DNA of 64,000 nt from Streptomyces canus 299MFChir4.1 (GTDB lineage Bacteria; Actinomycetota; Actinomycetes; Streptomycetales; Streptomycetaceae), in the NCBI RefSeq assembly GCF_000383615.1, contig NZ_KB911583.1, positions 754,788 through 818,787 on the forward strand, read 5' to 3'. This document shows positions 23,279-32,605 of this stretch, in pieces. Position numbers and translations under genes: made by a program. The notes under the pieces were generated by a model that saw nothing but the letters and a program-made list of their open reading frames with translations, searched no databases and was not told the DNA's origin. The number at the start of each line of letters is the position of its first letter. Position 1 is the stretch's first letter.

Positions 23279-26068
23279 TCACGGCAGCGCCTGTTCGGCC
23301 CAGATGACCTTGCCCGCCGGGGTGTACCGGGTACCCCAGCGGTCGCTGAGCTGGGCGACGAGGAACAGTCCGCGGCCGCCCTCGTCGGTCATGGCCGCGT
23401 ACCGCAGATGCGGTGAGGTGCTGCTGGTGTCGAACACCTCGCAGATCAGGGTGCGGTCGAACAGCATCCGGACGTGGATGGAGTCGCCGCCGTACCGGAT
23501 CGCGTTGGTCACGAGCTCGCTCAGGATCAGCTCCGTGGTGAACGCGAGCTCGTCCAGTCCCCAGCGGGCGAGCTGCCGGGACACCGACGCCCGTACGTTC
23601 GAGACGGCGGCCGGGTCGGCGGGGACCTGCCACTCGGCGATCCGGTCGGCCGCGAGCGCCCGGGTGCGGGCCACGATCAGGGCGATGTCGTCGCTGGCCC
23701 GGGACGGCGGCCGCGCGTCCAGTACGGCCCGGCAGGTGTCCTCGGGCGAGGGTCCCGCCTGCTCCAGGGCGGTGCGCAGCAGCTCAAGACCCACGTCGAT
23801 GTCACGCTCCCGGTCCTCCACCAGGCCGTCCGTGTAGAGCACCAGGCGGCTGCCCTCGGCGAGTTCCAGGTCGGCCGTCTCGAACGGCAGGCCGCCGAGG
23901 CCGAGCGGGGGCCCTGCGGGCACGTCGGCGTACTCGACGCTCCCGTTGGGGTGGATGAGGGCGGGCGGCGGATGGCCGGCGCGGGCGACGGTGCACAGCC
24001 GGGACACCGGGTCGTAGACGGCGTACAGGCAGGTCGCCCCCGTGACGGGGGAGTTGCCGCTCTCCTCCGCCTCGTCCTGGTCGATCCGGGCGACCAGCTC
24101 GTCGAGCAGGCCGAGCAGTTCGTCGGGCGGCAGGTCGAGCGCGGAGAAGTTGTGCACCGCCGTGCGCAGCCTGCCCATCGTGGCCGCCGCGTGCAGCCCG
24201 TGGCCCACGACGTCGCCGACCACGAGCGCGACCCGCGCACCGGACAGCGGCAGGACGTCGAACCAGTCGCCGCCCACCCCGGCCTGCGCGGGCAGGTACT
24301 TGTAGGCGATGTCCAGGGCGTTCTGCTCGGGCAGCCGACGCGGCAGCAGACTGCGCTGGAGCGTCACCGCCATGGTGTGCTCGCGGGTGTAGCGGCGGGC
24401 GTTGTCGATGGAGACCGCGGCCCGGGTGACGAGCTCCTCGGCGAGTGCCACCTCTTCGGTGTCGAAGGGCTGGGGCTTGTCCGAGCGCCAGAAGCTGACC
24501 GTGCCCAGGACGACATTGCCGGCCCGCAGGGGGACCGCGATCAGAGAGTGGATGCCGTACTCGATGACGTGGGCGGAGCGCTCCCAGTCCTGCGCGCGCC
24601 ACCCGGTGGCCTCGGCGAGGCGCGACTCGAGGACGGCCCGGCCGCTGCTGATGCCGCGGGCCTGGGGAGCGGATTCGACCAGGGGGATGCGCTCGCCGAC
24701 CTTGTACAGCGGGGCGTCCTCACGGATGCCGCTGAGCGCGACGCGGCGCAGGGTGGTCGCCGCCTCCGGCTCGCCTCCGCTGAGCACCGCGTCGAAGAGG
24801 TCGACGGTGGTGAAGTCCGCGAACCGCGGCACGGTGAGCTCGGCCAGCTCCTCGGCGGTGCGGGTCACGTCCAGACTGGTGCCGATGCCCACCGTGGCGT
24901 CGTACAGCATGTCGAGGCGCTCGCGGGCCACCTCGGCGCGCCCGGACAGGGCCCGCAGCTCGGTCGAGTCGCGCAGGGTGGCGACGCTGCCCGGCGGGCC
25001 GCCCTGGATGTCGGTGGGCCGCTGGTTGACCGCCAGGAGGCGGTCCTTCACCCGGTGCACCTCGTCGGTGGCGACCCGTCCGGAGGCCAGCAGCTCGGCG
25101 GTGTCGGCGGGGAGCCCGAGGTCGAGGACGTGCCGGCCCTCGGCGTCGGCGGGCAGGTCGAGCAGCCGGTGGGCCTCGTCGTTGGCGAGCAGCAGCCGGC
25201 CCTCGCCGTCGACGATCAGGACGCCCTCGCGTACCGCGTGCAGCACCGCGTCGTGGTGCTCGTACATGCGGGTCATCTCGTGCGGGCCCAGACCGTGCGT
25301 CTGGCGCAGCAGCCGTCGGCTGACCAGCGCCGTGCCCCCCGTGGCCAGGGCGAGTCCCACCGCGGCGGCCATCAGGAGCAACGGCACCTGCTGGTCGGCG
25401 GTGCCGCCCACCTTGGCGGTGGTGATGCCGGCCGACACCAGGCCCACGACCTTGCCGTCGTCCTTGATCGGGACGACGGCCTGCACGAGCGGTCCGATGG
25501 TGCCCGTGATGTCCTCGGTCACCACCCGTCCGGCCAGCGCGGGGGCGATGTTCCCGACGAACTTCTTGCCGATGCGGTCCGGCTTGGGGTGCGTGTACCG
25601 GATGCCGTTGGTGTCCATGACGACGATGAAGTCCACGTCGGTCGCCTTGCGGGCCGCCTCTGCGCGCGGTTGGAGCACCGCCGAGGGATCGGGACTGTTG
25701 AGGGCCTCCACGGTGCCGGGGGCGTTGGCGAAGGCCTGGGCGACGGCCACCGAACGGTTGCGGGCCTCGATGGTGCTGTCGTGCCGCACCTGGAGCACCA
25801 GGGCCACCACCGCGGCCACGACCAGCAGCAGGACGATCACGACCTGGAGGACGAACACCTGCCCGGCCACGCTGCGACCGCCGACCACCGCCCGCAGGGC
25901 TCCCGGCCGCCGTCGCGTCCGGGCCCCGTCGCGCTCCGCCCGCGTGGGCGAACTGCCCCTCAGCGGACCCTCGTGCCGGTCGTGAGCGCGGTCGGGTGTC
26001 TGCGGTGGGCGGGGACCGCCGGGGCGACGGGCCGATCCGCCCCCGAAGCGGCCCAGGAGTCGGACCAT
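23279..26068 (-). CDS. SpoIIE-type PP2C phosphatase with extracytoplasmic sensor, PAS, GAF and HATPase domains
   Basis: 929 residues. Order: helix 70-93, extracytoplasmic Cache-like sensor about 96-235 (DVDFIVVMDTNGIRYTHP; GKKFVGNIAPALAG), helix 238-262, PAS 275-370, GAF 395-555, PP2C 575-775 (VGGDWFDVLPLSGARVALVV; LYTDGLVEDRE; SDDIALIVART) and an anti-sigma-like HATPase 800-925 (ELILSELVTNAIRYGG). The phosphatase half should dephosphorylate an anti-sigma-factor antagonist while the kinase-like half binds sigma or antagonist, so it can set partner switching in both directions. It follows the second phosphatase gene by 85 bases on the same strand. Confidence 0.92.
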   Translation of the reverse strand: MVRLLGRFGGGSARRPGGPRPPQTPDRAHDRHEGPLRGSSPTRAERDGARTRRRPGALRAVVGGRSVAGQVFVLQVVIVLLLVVAAVVALVLQVRHDSTIEARNRSVAVAQAFANAPGTVEALNSPDPSAVLQPRAEAARKATDVDFIVVMDTNGIRYTHPKPDRIGKKFVGNIAPALAGRVVTEDITGTIGPLVQAVVPIKDDGKVVGLVSAGITTAKVGGTADQQVPLLLMAAAVGLALATGGTALVSRRLLRQTHGLGPHEMTRMYEHHDAVLHAVREGVLIVDGEGRLLLANDEAHRLLDLPADAEGRHVLDLGLPADTAELLASGRVATDEVHRVKDRLLAVNQRPTDIQGGPPGSVATLRDSTELRALSGRAEVARERLDMLYDATVGIGTSLDVTRTAEELAELTVPRFADFTTVDLFDAVLSGGEPEAATTLRRVALSGIREDAPLYKVGERIPLVESAPQARGISSGRAVLESRLAEATGWRAQDWERSAHVIEYGIHSLIAVPLRAGNVVLGTVSFWRSDKPQPFDTEEVALAEELVTRAAVSIDNARRYTREHTMAVTLQRSLLPRRLPEQNALDIAYKYLPAQAGVGGDWFDVLPLSGARVALVVGDVVGHGLHAAATMGRLRTAVHNFSALDLPPDELLGLLDELVARIDQDEAEESGNSPVTGATCLYAVYDPVSRLCTVARAGHPPPALIHPNGSVEYADVPAGPPLGLGGLPFETADLELAEGSRLVLYTDGLVEDRERDIDVGLELLRTALEQAGPSPEDTCRAVLDARPPSRASDDIALIVARTRALAADRIAEWQVPADPAAVSNVRASVSRQLARWGLDELAFTTELILSELVTNAIRYGGDSIHVRMLFDRTLICEVFDTSSTSPHLRYAAMTDEGGRGLFLVAQLSDRWGTRYTPAGKVIWAEQALP

Positions 26069-26153
26069 GTGCTCATGTCTACACTGCCGCGCCCCGGGAG
26101 GCGAGGGGCGTCACGCGGTGTGACAGAACATGAACAAACCCGCCAGACCCTGG

Positions 26154-29100
26154 TCACGGTGTGCCGGACGGTGCCGCGCGCCGGGTGGCGAGCAGCAGCG
26201 CGATGTCGTCGGGGCGGTCCAGGGCGTGCCGGGCGGTCGCGGTGAGCCGGTCCGCCACGCCCGCGAGGAACCGGCTGCCCGGCCGGGCGACCGGCGCGCC
26301 GGCCTTCGCGAGGGCCACCCGCAGTGCGGTGATCCCCTCGTCGATGTCGCTGCCGGGCCGCTCCACCAGCCCGTCCGTGTAGAGCGCCAGGATCGCGCCG
26401 GGTTCCATCCGCAGCTCGGTGACCGGATAGCGGGTCCGCGGGGCCACTCCGAGGACCACCCCGCCGGGCAGGTCCAGGACCCGGGTGCGGCCGTCCGCAC
26501 TGCGCAGCAGAGGCGGCGGGTGCCCGGCGCGGGCAGCCCTGGCCACTCCGGTGGCGGGGTCGAGCCGGATGTAGCAGCAACTGGCGAACAGGCCGGGATC
26601 GAGGTCGATGAGCAGATGGTTGGTGCTGCTCATGACCTCGTCCGGCGGCCGGTCGCCGAGCGCGAACGCCCTGACCGCGCTGCGCAGCTGGCCCATGGTG
26701 GCAGCCGCCTGCACGCCGTGGCCCTGGACGTCCCCGATGACCAGGGCCAGCCCGTCGCCGGACTCGACGACGTCGTACCAGTCCCCGCCGACCTCCATCC
26801 CCGCGGTGCCCGGGAGATAGCGCCCGGCCGTCTCCAGCTGCGGGTGCGCCGACAGACGGCGCGGCAGGAGCGCCTGCTGGAGGCCGCGGGCGAGCACGGT
26901 CTCCGACTCGTAGCGCTGCGCCTTCTCCATGGCGTGGGCGATGAGTCCGGCCAGCGCGGTGAGCACCGTGCGCTCCTCGGTGCTGAAGCTGCGCGGCCGG
27001 TCGAAGCCGAGGATGCAGGAGCCGACCGGCCGGCCCGAGGCGATCAGTGGCAGGAAGGCCCGGGCGCCCTCGGTGGCGTCCAGGGCGATGCCCGGGTAGG
27101 CGGCCGTCAGCTCTTCCATCGAGTCGAAGAAGAGCGGACGGCCGGTGGTGAGGGTCTCCACGCCGGGCAGGTGCGTGCTCATGTCCACGCCGTCGAAGGG
27201 CGCGAGGAAGCCCTTGGGGAAGCCGGCCTCCCACTCCAGGTACAGATGTCGCTCCTGAAGCAGGTAGATCGCGAGCCGGCGGCCGCCGAACGCGGGCAGC
27301 AGCTCCCGCATCACGACGGCGGACACCTGCCGGGCGGTGGCGGCCTCGGTCAGGGCGATGGCCAGCGCGATCGGCCGGTACAGCGGCGCCAGCGGGCTCG
27401 CGCCCTCGGCCGTCTCCTGCGCCGCGGGGCTGCCCGCCACCCGGCTCGCGGGCCGGACCGTGCAGGTCAGCCGGTCGGGACCGGGATACACGGACAGGGC
27501 GAGCCAGTCGCCTTCGTACGGCTGCGGGGCGGGCTCGTTGTCCTGTGCGGGTGGGGGTGGCTGGGCATCAGTAGCGGGCGGAGGTGGCTCGGCGTCCCGG
27601 GCGGTGGGTGGTGGCTCGGTGTCTTGTGCGGGTGGTGGCTCTGTGTGGTGGGCGGCCGGCGGTGTCCCGGCCTCCGGCGCGGTCCGCGGTGGCCGGGTGT
27701 TGGAGGGCGGTGGTGGGGCGTTGTGGGCGGACCGTGGTGACTCGGCGTGGCGAGCGGAGCCCTGTGGCCCGGAATCTTTGGCGGATCGTGGTGGCACGTG
27801 GTCCTGGTCGGAGCGCTGAGGCGCGTCGTCGTGGCCGGATCCCGATGGCATGTCCTCCCGACCGGACCGCGGTGGCGAGTCGTCTTGGCCGGACCATGGT
27901 GGCGCGTCGTTCTGGTCGGACCATGGTGGCGAGTCGTCTTGGTCGGACCATGGCGGTACGTCGTTCTGGTCGGATCGTGGTGGCGCGTCTTCCCGACCGC
28001 CCCGTGGTGGCGCGCCCTCGCGATCGGACCGTGCCGGCACGTCGCCCTGGTCGGACCTCGGCGGCGCGCCCTCGCGGTCGGACCACGGGGATCCCATGCC
28101 CTGAGCGGGCCACATTGCCCCGTTGTCCTGAGCAGCCGGCCGCGGCTCGGGCTCCCGGGTGGGTGGTCGTACGAGATGGAAGTGGACCGGGTCGGGTGTG
28201 AGGAGGGCCGCCCGCAGGTGGTCCTCGAAGTCGGGGCGGGCCAGCCAGGGCACGGCCTCCCACAGGTCGCGGCCGACGAGCTCGGCGCGGGGGCGGCCCA
28301 GGAGCTCGGCGGCGCGCGGATTCGCGTAGACGACCAGGCCAAGACGGTCGACGCAGAACACGCCGTCGGGCAGCAGGTCGGCCGCCGAGTCCGCCGTGGG
28401 GGCGGGGCCCGGGGCCACGACGACGCCCCGGACCGCGGGTGCGGCGGGCGGTTCGTAGGCGTTCCACAGGTCCAGCAGGCGCAGCGCGCCCTCCTTGTCC
28501 CGCAGGTAGAGGGGCAGCGCGGGAGGGCGGCCGGCGGCGGTGTCCCGCAGGGTGGCCAGGATGCGGTGCGTGTCGCTGGGGGCGACGGCCTCGGCGAACG
28601 CTTCGACGGTGCCGGCGAACTCGCTGGGCGGCAGACCCAGGAGGGTGTGCAGGTCCTCGTCCAGGGTGATGCCGGCCGACGCGGGGTCCCAGGCGAAGCG
28701 CCCGGCGCGTCCCACGGACGCGGAGGCGGTCGGCGGCCGCAGACAGACCGGCTCGCCCCCCCAGGCGACCTGGTCCGGCTTCCCGTCCTCAAGGTCCCGC
28801 AGCGCCTCGCCCAGCTCCTGGGCGAGGCGCACCATACGGTCCCGGCCGGCCAGCACCTCGGCGGCGTCGGTGACGGCCGGGCGCAGCACGGTCAGCACAC
28901 CGAAGGTCGTGGAACCGCCGATGACGGGCACGTAGAGCGAGCCGAACTGGAACGGCAGCCCGGCGGCGAACTGCGGGTAGCGCCGCATGGTCTCGGTGGC
29001 GTTCGGCAGGACCACCTGGACCCCGAGCCGGTAGGCGTCCGCGACGGGGAAAGGACGGTCGACGTGCAGCCGCCACCACGGGCGGAACAGCGGTCCGGGC

Positions 29101-29264
29101 AGTCCCGACAGAACGGCGAGCCGCAGCAGTCCGGGCGTGCGGGAGCGCAGATAGACCCCTCCGGCGTGGCCGCCGGCCGCACTGACCGCCTCCGTCGAGG
29201 CGTCGATCAGCAGTGCCGTCAGCCGCCCGGCCGTCGGGTGTGGGTCCTCGACGCTCCCAGTCAT
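26154..29264 (-). CDS. SpoIIE-type PP2C phosphatase with GAF/PAS sensors and a repetitive disordered linker
   Basis: 1036 residues from the ATG at 29264 (MTGSVEDPHP). Order: GAF 15-185; two PAS-like domains about 205-295 (AGITLDEDLHTLLGLPPSEF) and 315-390 (GVFCVDRLGLVVYANPRAAE); disordered linker 395-580 made of thirteen 9-residue repeats then Pro/Glu/Thr-rich sequence; GAF 640-800; PP2C 820-1030 (MEVGGDWYDVVESGDGLALV; LALYTDGLVERPGSDIDEG; DDIALLLATR). No membrane helix, so cytosolic. It probably dephosphorylates an anti-anti-sigma factor. It precedes the membrane-bound phosphatase gene on the same strand. Confidence 0.92.
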   Translation of the reverse strand: MTGSVEDPHPTAGRLTALLIDASTEAVSAAGGHAGGVYLRSRTPGLLRLAVLSGLPGPLFRPWWRLHVDRPFPVADAYRLGVQVVLPNATETMRRYPQFAAGLPFQFGSLYVPVIGGSTTFGVLTVLRPAVTDAAEVLAGRDRMVRLAQELGEALRDLEDGKPDQVAWGGEPVCLRPPTASASVGRAGRFAWDPASAGITLDEDLHTLLGLPPSEFAGTVEAFAEAVAPSDTHRILATLRDTAAGRPPALPLYLRDKEGALRLLDLWNAYEPPAAPAVRGVVVAPGPAPTADSAADLLPDGVFCVDRLGLVVYANPRAAELLGRPRAELVGRDLWEAVPWLARPDFEDHLRAALLTPDPVHFHLVRPPTREPEPRPAAQDNGAMWPAQGMGSPWSDREGAPPRSDQGDVPARSDREGAPPRGGREDAPPRSDQNDVPPWSDQDDSPPWSDQNDAPPWSGQDDSPPRSGREDMPSGSGHDDAPQRSDQDHVPPRSAKDSGPQGSARHAESPRSAHNAPPPPSNTRPPRTAPEAGTPPAAHHTEPPPAQDTEPPPTARDAEPPPPATDAQPPPPAQDNEPAPQPYEGDWLALSVYPGPDRLTCTVRPASRVAGSPAAQETAEGASPLAPLYRPIALAIALTEAATARQVSAVVMRELLPAFGGRRLAIYLLQERHLYLEWEAGFPKGFLAPFDGVDMSTHLPGVETLTTGRPLFFDSMEELTAAYPGIALDATEGARAFLPLIASGRPVGSCILGFDRPRSFSTEERTVLTALAGLIAHAMEKAQRYESETVLARGLQQALLPRRLSAHPQLETAGRYLPGTAGMEVGGDWYDVVESGDGLALVIGDVQGHGVQAAATMGQLRSAVRAFALGDRPPDEVMSSTNHLLIDLDPGLFASCCYIRLDPATGVARAARAGHPPPLLRSADGRTRVLDLPGGVVLGVAPRTRYPVTELRMEPGAILALYTDGLVERPGSDIDEGITALRVALAKAGAPVARPGSRFLAGVADRLTATARHALDRPDDIALLLATRRAAPSGTP
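27732..28082 (-). repeat. Thirteen 27-bp repeats encoding a 9-residue linker motif
   Basis: On the coding strand the frame reads SDREGAPPR, SDQGDVPAR, SDREGAPPR, GGREDAPPR, SDQNDVPPW, SDQDDSPPW, SDQNDAPPW and further units to SARHAESPR. The DNA repeat of 27 bp keeps frame, so copies can be gained or lost without disrupting the phosphatase. Sequence drift increases toward the C-terminal units. Confidence 0.9.
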
Positions 29265-29451
29265 CGGCCTACCTAGTCCGTGCACCGTCCCGCGGGCGAC
29301 ACAGCAAGAATGCGCCACAAGGACACCGGCCCGCACCCGGGCGGCTCATATGTACACCTCGCTCACCGCGCTGGACAACCGTCGGGCAGACTCTTAGGGT
29401 TAATTTCCAGATCTAGATATTGAGTCTATTCAGCTTGCGGGCGGAGTGCCG

Positions 29452-30093
29452 GTGGTCAAAGAGGTCGTGGACGGTGCGGACGAGCACCTCATCGGTGAGG
29501 CCGAGAAGATCGCTGTCGCGCTCGGCCGTATGTTTCCGGGCCTGTGCGAGGTGGTCCTGCACGACCTGCGGGATCCGCGGCACGCGATCCGGGCCATCGA
29601 GAACAACCTCTCCGGCCGCCGGGTCGGGGACTCCGCGACCGAGCTGGGACTGGCCCGCATCGCCGATCCGGAGTACCCGAGCGTTCTCCAGAACTATCCG
29701 AATCGGTTCCCCGACGGCCGCCCGGCCAAGAGCACGTCCATCGGGATCAAGAACGAGGCCGGTGAGTACATCGCGGCCCTGTGTCTCAATCTCGACGTGT
29801 CGGTGCTGTCACCCGTGACGCTCGCCCTGTCGAACCTCGTGGCCACGGACACCGAGCACCGCGAACAGCCCCTGGAGACCCTGCGGGACCGCACCACGCG
29901 CGAACTGCGCAGGACGGTGGAGGAGTTGGCCGCGGAGCGCGCCGCCACACCCCGGTCGCTGAGCAGACAGGACAAGAAGGCGCTCGTACGGCGGCTGCAC
30001 CGGGACGGGTACTTCGACTCACGGGACGCCGCGCAGACGATCGCGGATCTGCTGGGCGTGTCCCGGGCGACCGTCTACAACTACAGCAAATGA
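29452..30093 (+). CDS. YheO/DauR-like PAS-HTH transcriptional regulator
   Basis: About 213 residues. The N-terminal YheO-like PAS domain reads MFPGLCEVVLHDLRDPRHAI and GRPAKSTSIGIKNEAGEYIA; the C-terminal HTH reads AAQTIADLLGVSRATVYNYS. DauR, the best-known member, controls D-arginine use in Pseudomonas, so this protein probably senses an amino acid and controls the two genes that follow 10 bases downstream. The GTG at 29452 has GGCGGAG at good spacing; an in-frame GTG at 29446 is an alternative. Confidence 0.87.
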   Translation: MVKEVVDGADEHLIGEAEKIAVALGRMFPGLCEVVLHDLRDPRHAIRAIENNLSGRRVGDSATELGLARIADPEYPSVLQNYPNRFPDGRPAKSTSIGIKNEAGEYIAALCLNLDVSVLSPVTLALSNLVATDTEHREQPLETLRDRTTRELRRTVEELAAERAATPRSLSRQDKKALVRRLHRDGYFDSRDAAQTIADLLGVSRATVYNYSK

Positions 30094-30103
30094 AGGACCG
30101 CTC

Positions 30104-31078
30104 ATGACCTCCGCCGGACCGCACCCCGGCCCGCCACCGGCCGCCCGCCCCCTGCTGCACATCCCCGAGGAGCGGACCGCCGCGCTCGTCGACGAGGACC
30201 TGGCCCTGGAAGCGGCCCGCGCCGCCTTCGCCGCGACGGTGAACGGCCCGGTCTTTCCCTCGCTCGCCGTGCACGGATCCGACCCGCGCAACAGGTTCAC
30301 CCTCAAGCCGTCCGCGTCCGACAGGCAGGCCGGCGTGAAGATCGGCACGTACTGGCCGGGAAACACCGAGCACGGGCTGCCCCGCCACCACTCCACCCTG
30401 CTGCTGCTCGACCAGACGACCGGCAGGCTTGGGGCCGTTCTGGAGGTCGGCACCGCGAACGCCTACCGGACCGCCGCCGCCGACGCCCTGGCCGTCGACC
30501 TGCTGGCCCGTCGGGACGCCACCACTCTCGCGGTCTTCGGTACCGGGCACCAGGCGGCCTACGAGGTGCGGGCCGTGAGCCGGATCCGGGCCGTCGGCGC
30601 GGTCCTGGTCGTGGGACGTACGGCCGAACGCGCTGAGCGGACCGCGGCGGCACTGGCCGCACAAGGCCATGACGCCCGCGCCGTTAGCGCCGAGGAAGCC
30701 TGCGCACGGGCCGACATGATCGTCACCGCCACCACCGCACGGGCCGACACCCCGCCGTTGTTCGAAGCCGCGTGGGTCCGCCCCGGTACGCATCTGTCCT
30801 GCATGGGCGCCGACGCACCCGGCAAGCGTGAACTCCCGCCCGAACTGTTCGCCCGCGCCCGCGTGTTCTGCGACCTGCCCGAGCAGGCCCGCCGTATGGG
30901 GGAGAGTCAGCACGCCCCCGCGGACACGGTCCTCACCCCGCTCGGAGACGTCCTCACCGGTCGGACGGAAGGCCGTACCGCCGACAGTGACATCACGGTC
31001 TTCGACAGCTCCGGGATCGGAGTGCAGGACCTGTATCTGGGCCTGGCCCTACTAGAGAAGATGGACATCTCCCTGTGA
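30104..31078 (+). CDS. Ornithine cyclodeaminase / mu-crystallin family oxidoreductase
   Basis: 324 residues. The family is marked by TLKPSASDRQAGVKIGTYWP, GAVLEVGTANAYRTAAADAL and the NAD site LAVFGTGHQAAYEVRAV, with ADMIVTATTARADTPP later. Members include ornithine cyclodeaminase, alanine dehydrogenase, ketimine reductases and iminosuccinate reductase (BhcD). Because its partner is a D-threonine-aldolase-like enzyme, a reductase of an imino acid is as likely as ornithine cyclodeamination. It starts 10 bases after the regulator and overlaps the next gene by GTGA. Confidence 0.88.
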   Translation: MTSAGPHPGPPPAARPLLHIPEERTAALVDEDLALEAARAAFAATVNGPVFPSLAVHGSDPRNRFTLKPSASDRQAGVKIGTYWPGNTEHGLPRHHSTLLLLDQTTGRLGAVLEVGTANAYRTAAADALAVDLLARRDATTLAVFGTGHQAAYEVRAVSRIRAVGAVLVVGRTAERAERTAAALAAQGHDARAVSAEEACARADMIVTATTARADTPPLFEAAWVRPGTHLSCMGADAPGKRELPPELFARARVFCDLPEQARRMGESQHAPADTVLTPLGDVLTGRTEGRTADSDITVFDSSGIGVQDLYLGLALLEKMDISL

Positions 31079-32277
31079 GCCGCGTGAGTCCCGGTCCTGC
31101 GAGCCCTGTTCAGACCGCTGCGGGCGCCGCCGTGCGGACCCTGGCCGATCCCGACACGCCGTTCGCCGTCGTCGACGTCCACAAGGTCGGACGCAACGTC
31201 GAGCGGCTGGCGGCCAGGGCCGAGCGGCTCGGTGTCACCCTGCGGCCGCATGTGAAGACGGCCAAGAGCCTCGATGTCGCCGCCCTCCTGCACGCAGGCG
31301 ACCCGGCTTGCCCGGTCACGGTGTCCACCCTGGCCGAGGCGGAGGCGTTCGCCGACGGCGGTTACACCGACATCACCTACGCCGTGGGCATCGACCCCCA
31401 CAAACTCCCGCGTGTCGTCGCCCTGTTGCGTCGCGGTGTCACCCTGCGCGTCCTGCTGGACAGCGCGGAGCAGGCGGAGTTCGTGGCCGAGGCCTCCCGC
31501 CGGGCCGGACTTCGCGTCCCCACCCAGATCGAGATCGACTGCGACGGTCACCGCGGCGGTCTCACGCCCGACGCTCCCGGCCTCCCGGAGATCGGCCGCA
31601 TCCTGCACGAAGCGGGCTGCCTGGACGGGGTGTTGACCCACGCCGGCGAGTCCTACTTCGCCCGCACAGCCGACGAGCAGCGCCTGGCCGCGGAGAACGA
31701 ACGCGACAGTGCCGTCGCCGCGGCCGAGCGACTGCGCGCGGCGGGCCTGACCGTGTCCACCGTCAGCATCGGTTCGACCCCCACCGCCCACGCCGCCGAG
31801 GACCTCACCGGCGTCACCGAACTGCGCGCGGGCAACTACGTGTTCTTCGACCTGGTAATGGCCGGCCTCGGAGTCTGCCGCGTCGAGGACCTCGCCCTGT
31901 CGGTCGTCGTCACCGTCATCGGACACCGCCCCGAGTACGGCTGGATCCTCACCGACGGTGGCTGGATGGCCATGTCCCGCGACCGCGGCACCGCGGCCCA
32001 GGCGCAGGACCAGGGATACGGCCTGGTCGCCGACCTCGCCGGCAATCCGATCCCGGGCCTGGTCATGACCGCCGCCAGCCAGGAACACGGCACCCTCACC
32101 GCCCGCGACGGCACCCGCCTGCCCGAGCTGCCCCTCGGCACCCGCTTGCGCATCCTGCCCAACCACGCCTGCGCCACGGCGGCCCAGCACCACGGTTACC
32201 ACGTCGTCGACGGCACGCGGACGACGGCCGGCGCGCCGGCCGTCCAGGCCTTCTGGAGCCGCGTCAGCGGGTGGTGA
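31075..32277 (+). CDS. D-threonine aldolase-like PLP enzyme (fold type III)
   Basis: 400 residues from a GTG overlapping the previous stop. The alanine-racemase-type barrel has the PLP lysine in TLRPHVKTAKSLDVA, followed by QIEIDCDGHRGGL and ELRAGNYVFFDLVM; the C-terminal beta domain supplies the metal ligands His and Cys of LPNHACATAAQHHGYHVVDG. Relatives are metal-dependent D-threonine aldolase, D-serine dehydratase and beta-hydroxyaspartate aldolase. The operon (regulator, imino-acid reductase-like enzyme, aldolase-like enzyme) points to catabolism of D- or beta-hydroxy amino acids. Confidence 0.9.
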   Translation: MSRVSPGPASPVQTAAGAAVRTLADPDTPFAVVDVHKVGRNVERLAARAERLGVTLRPHVKTAKSLDVAALLHAGDPACPVTVSTLAEAEAFADGGYTDITYAVGIDPHKLPRVVALLRRGVTLRVLLDSAEQAEFVAEASRRAGLRVPTQIEIDCDGHRGGLTPDAPGLPEIGRILHEAGCLDGVLTHAGESYFARTADEQRLAAENERDSAVAAAERLRAAGLTVSTVSIGSTPTAHAAEDLTGVTELRAGNYVFFDLVMAGLGVCRVEDLALSVVVTVIGHRPEYGWILTDGGWMAMSRDRGTAAQAQDQGYGLVADLAGNPIPGLVMTAASQEHGTLTARDGTRLPELPLGTRLRILPNHACATAAQHHGYHVVDGTRTTAGAPAVQAFWSRVSGW

Positions 32278-32512
32278 TCCGGTTGCCACGTCCAGGTGCC
32301 GAGGCGCGTTTCGCCACCCGTCGTCCCCACGTCACGTCGGTCCCCATGCCCCCTCGTCCCCGTCATCTCCCTCAAGTGGGCGGTTGTGTAGGGTGTTTGG
32401 AAGAGTCGGCGGGGCAAGGCGGTCTGCCCCGTGGGCGCGACACGCCGAGGCCGTGACCGATGTCGCTCCGACGCGCAGGCGTAAAGTGCCGCGTGGGAGG
32501 GGAATCACCCTT

Positions 32513-32605
32513 GTGCAGATCGTGACTTGTGGTATTACAGAGGCCGTTCAAGGGGTAACTACCACCACGCGCGGGTGTTCAATCGTGGTGATGATCATGA
32601 TGTGA
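32513..32605 (+). CDS. Possible 30-residue leader peptide
   Basis: From the GTG at 32513, placed ten bases after GGGAGGGG, a 30-codon frame encodes VQIVTCGITEAVQGVTTTTR followed by a hydrophobic end CSIVVMIMM. About 11 of 30 codons end in A or T, unlike genes here, so this may be only promoter-region sequence. If real it would be a short leader before the acyl-CoA oxidase-like gene. Nothing else that looks like a gene is seen between 32278 and 32635. Confidence 0.25.
   Translation: MQIVTCGITEAVQGVTTTTRGCSIVVMIMM

Noticed and set aside
27732..28082. Repeat array as a CRISPR or mobile element
   Set aside because: It is 27-bp, in frame, and codes a continuous protein linker.
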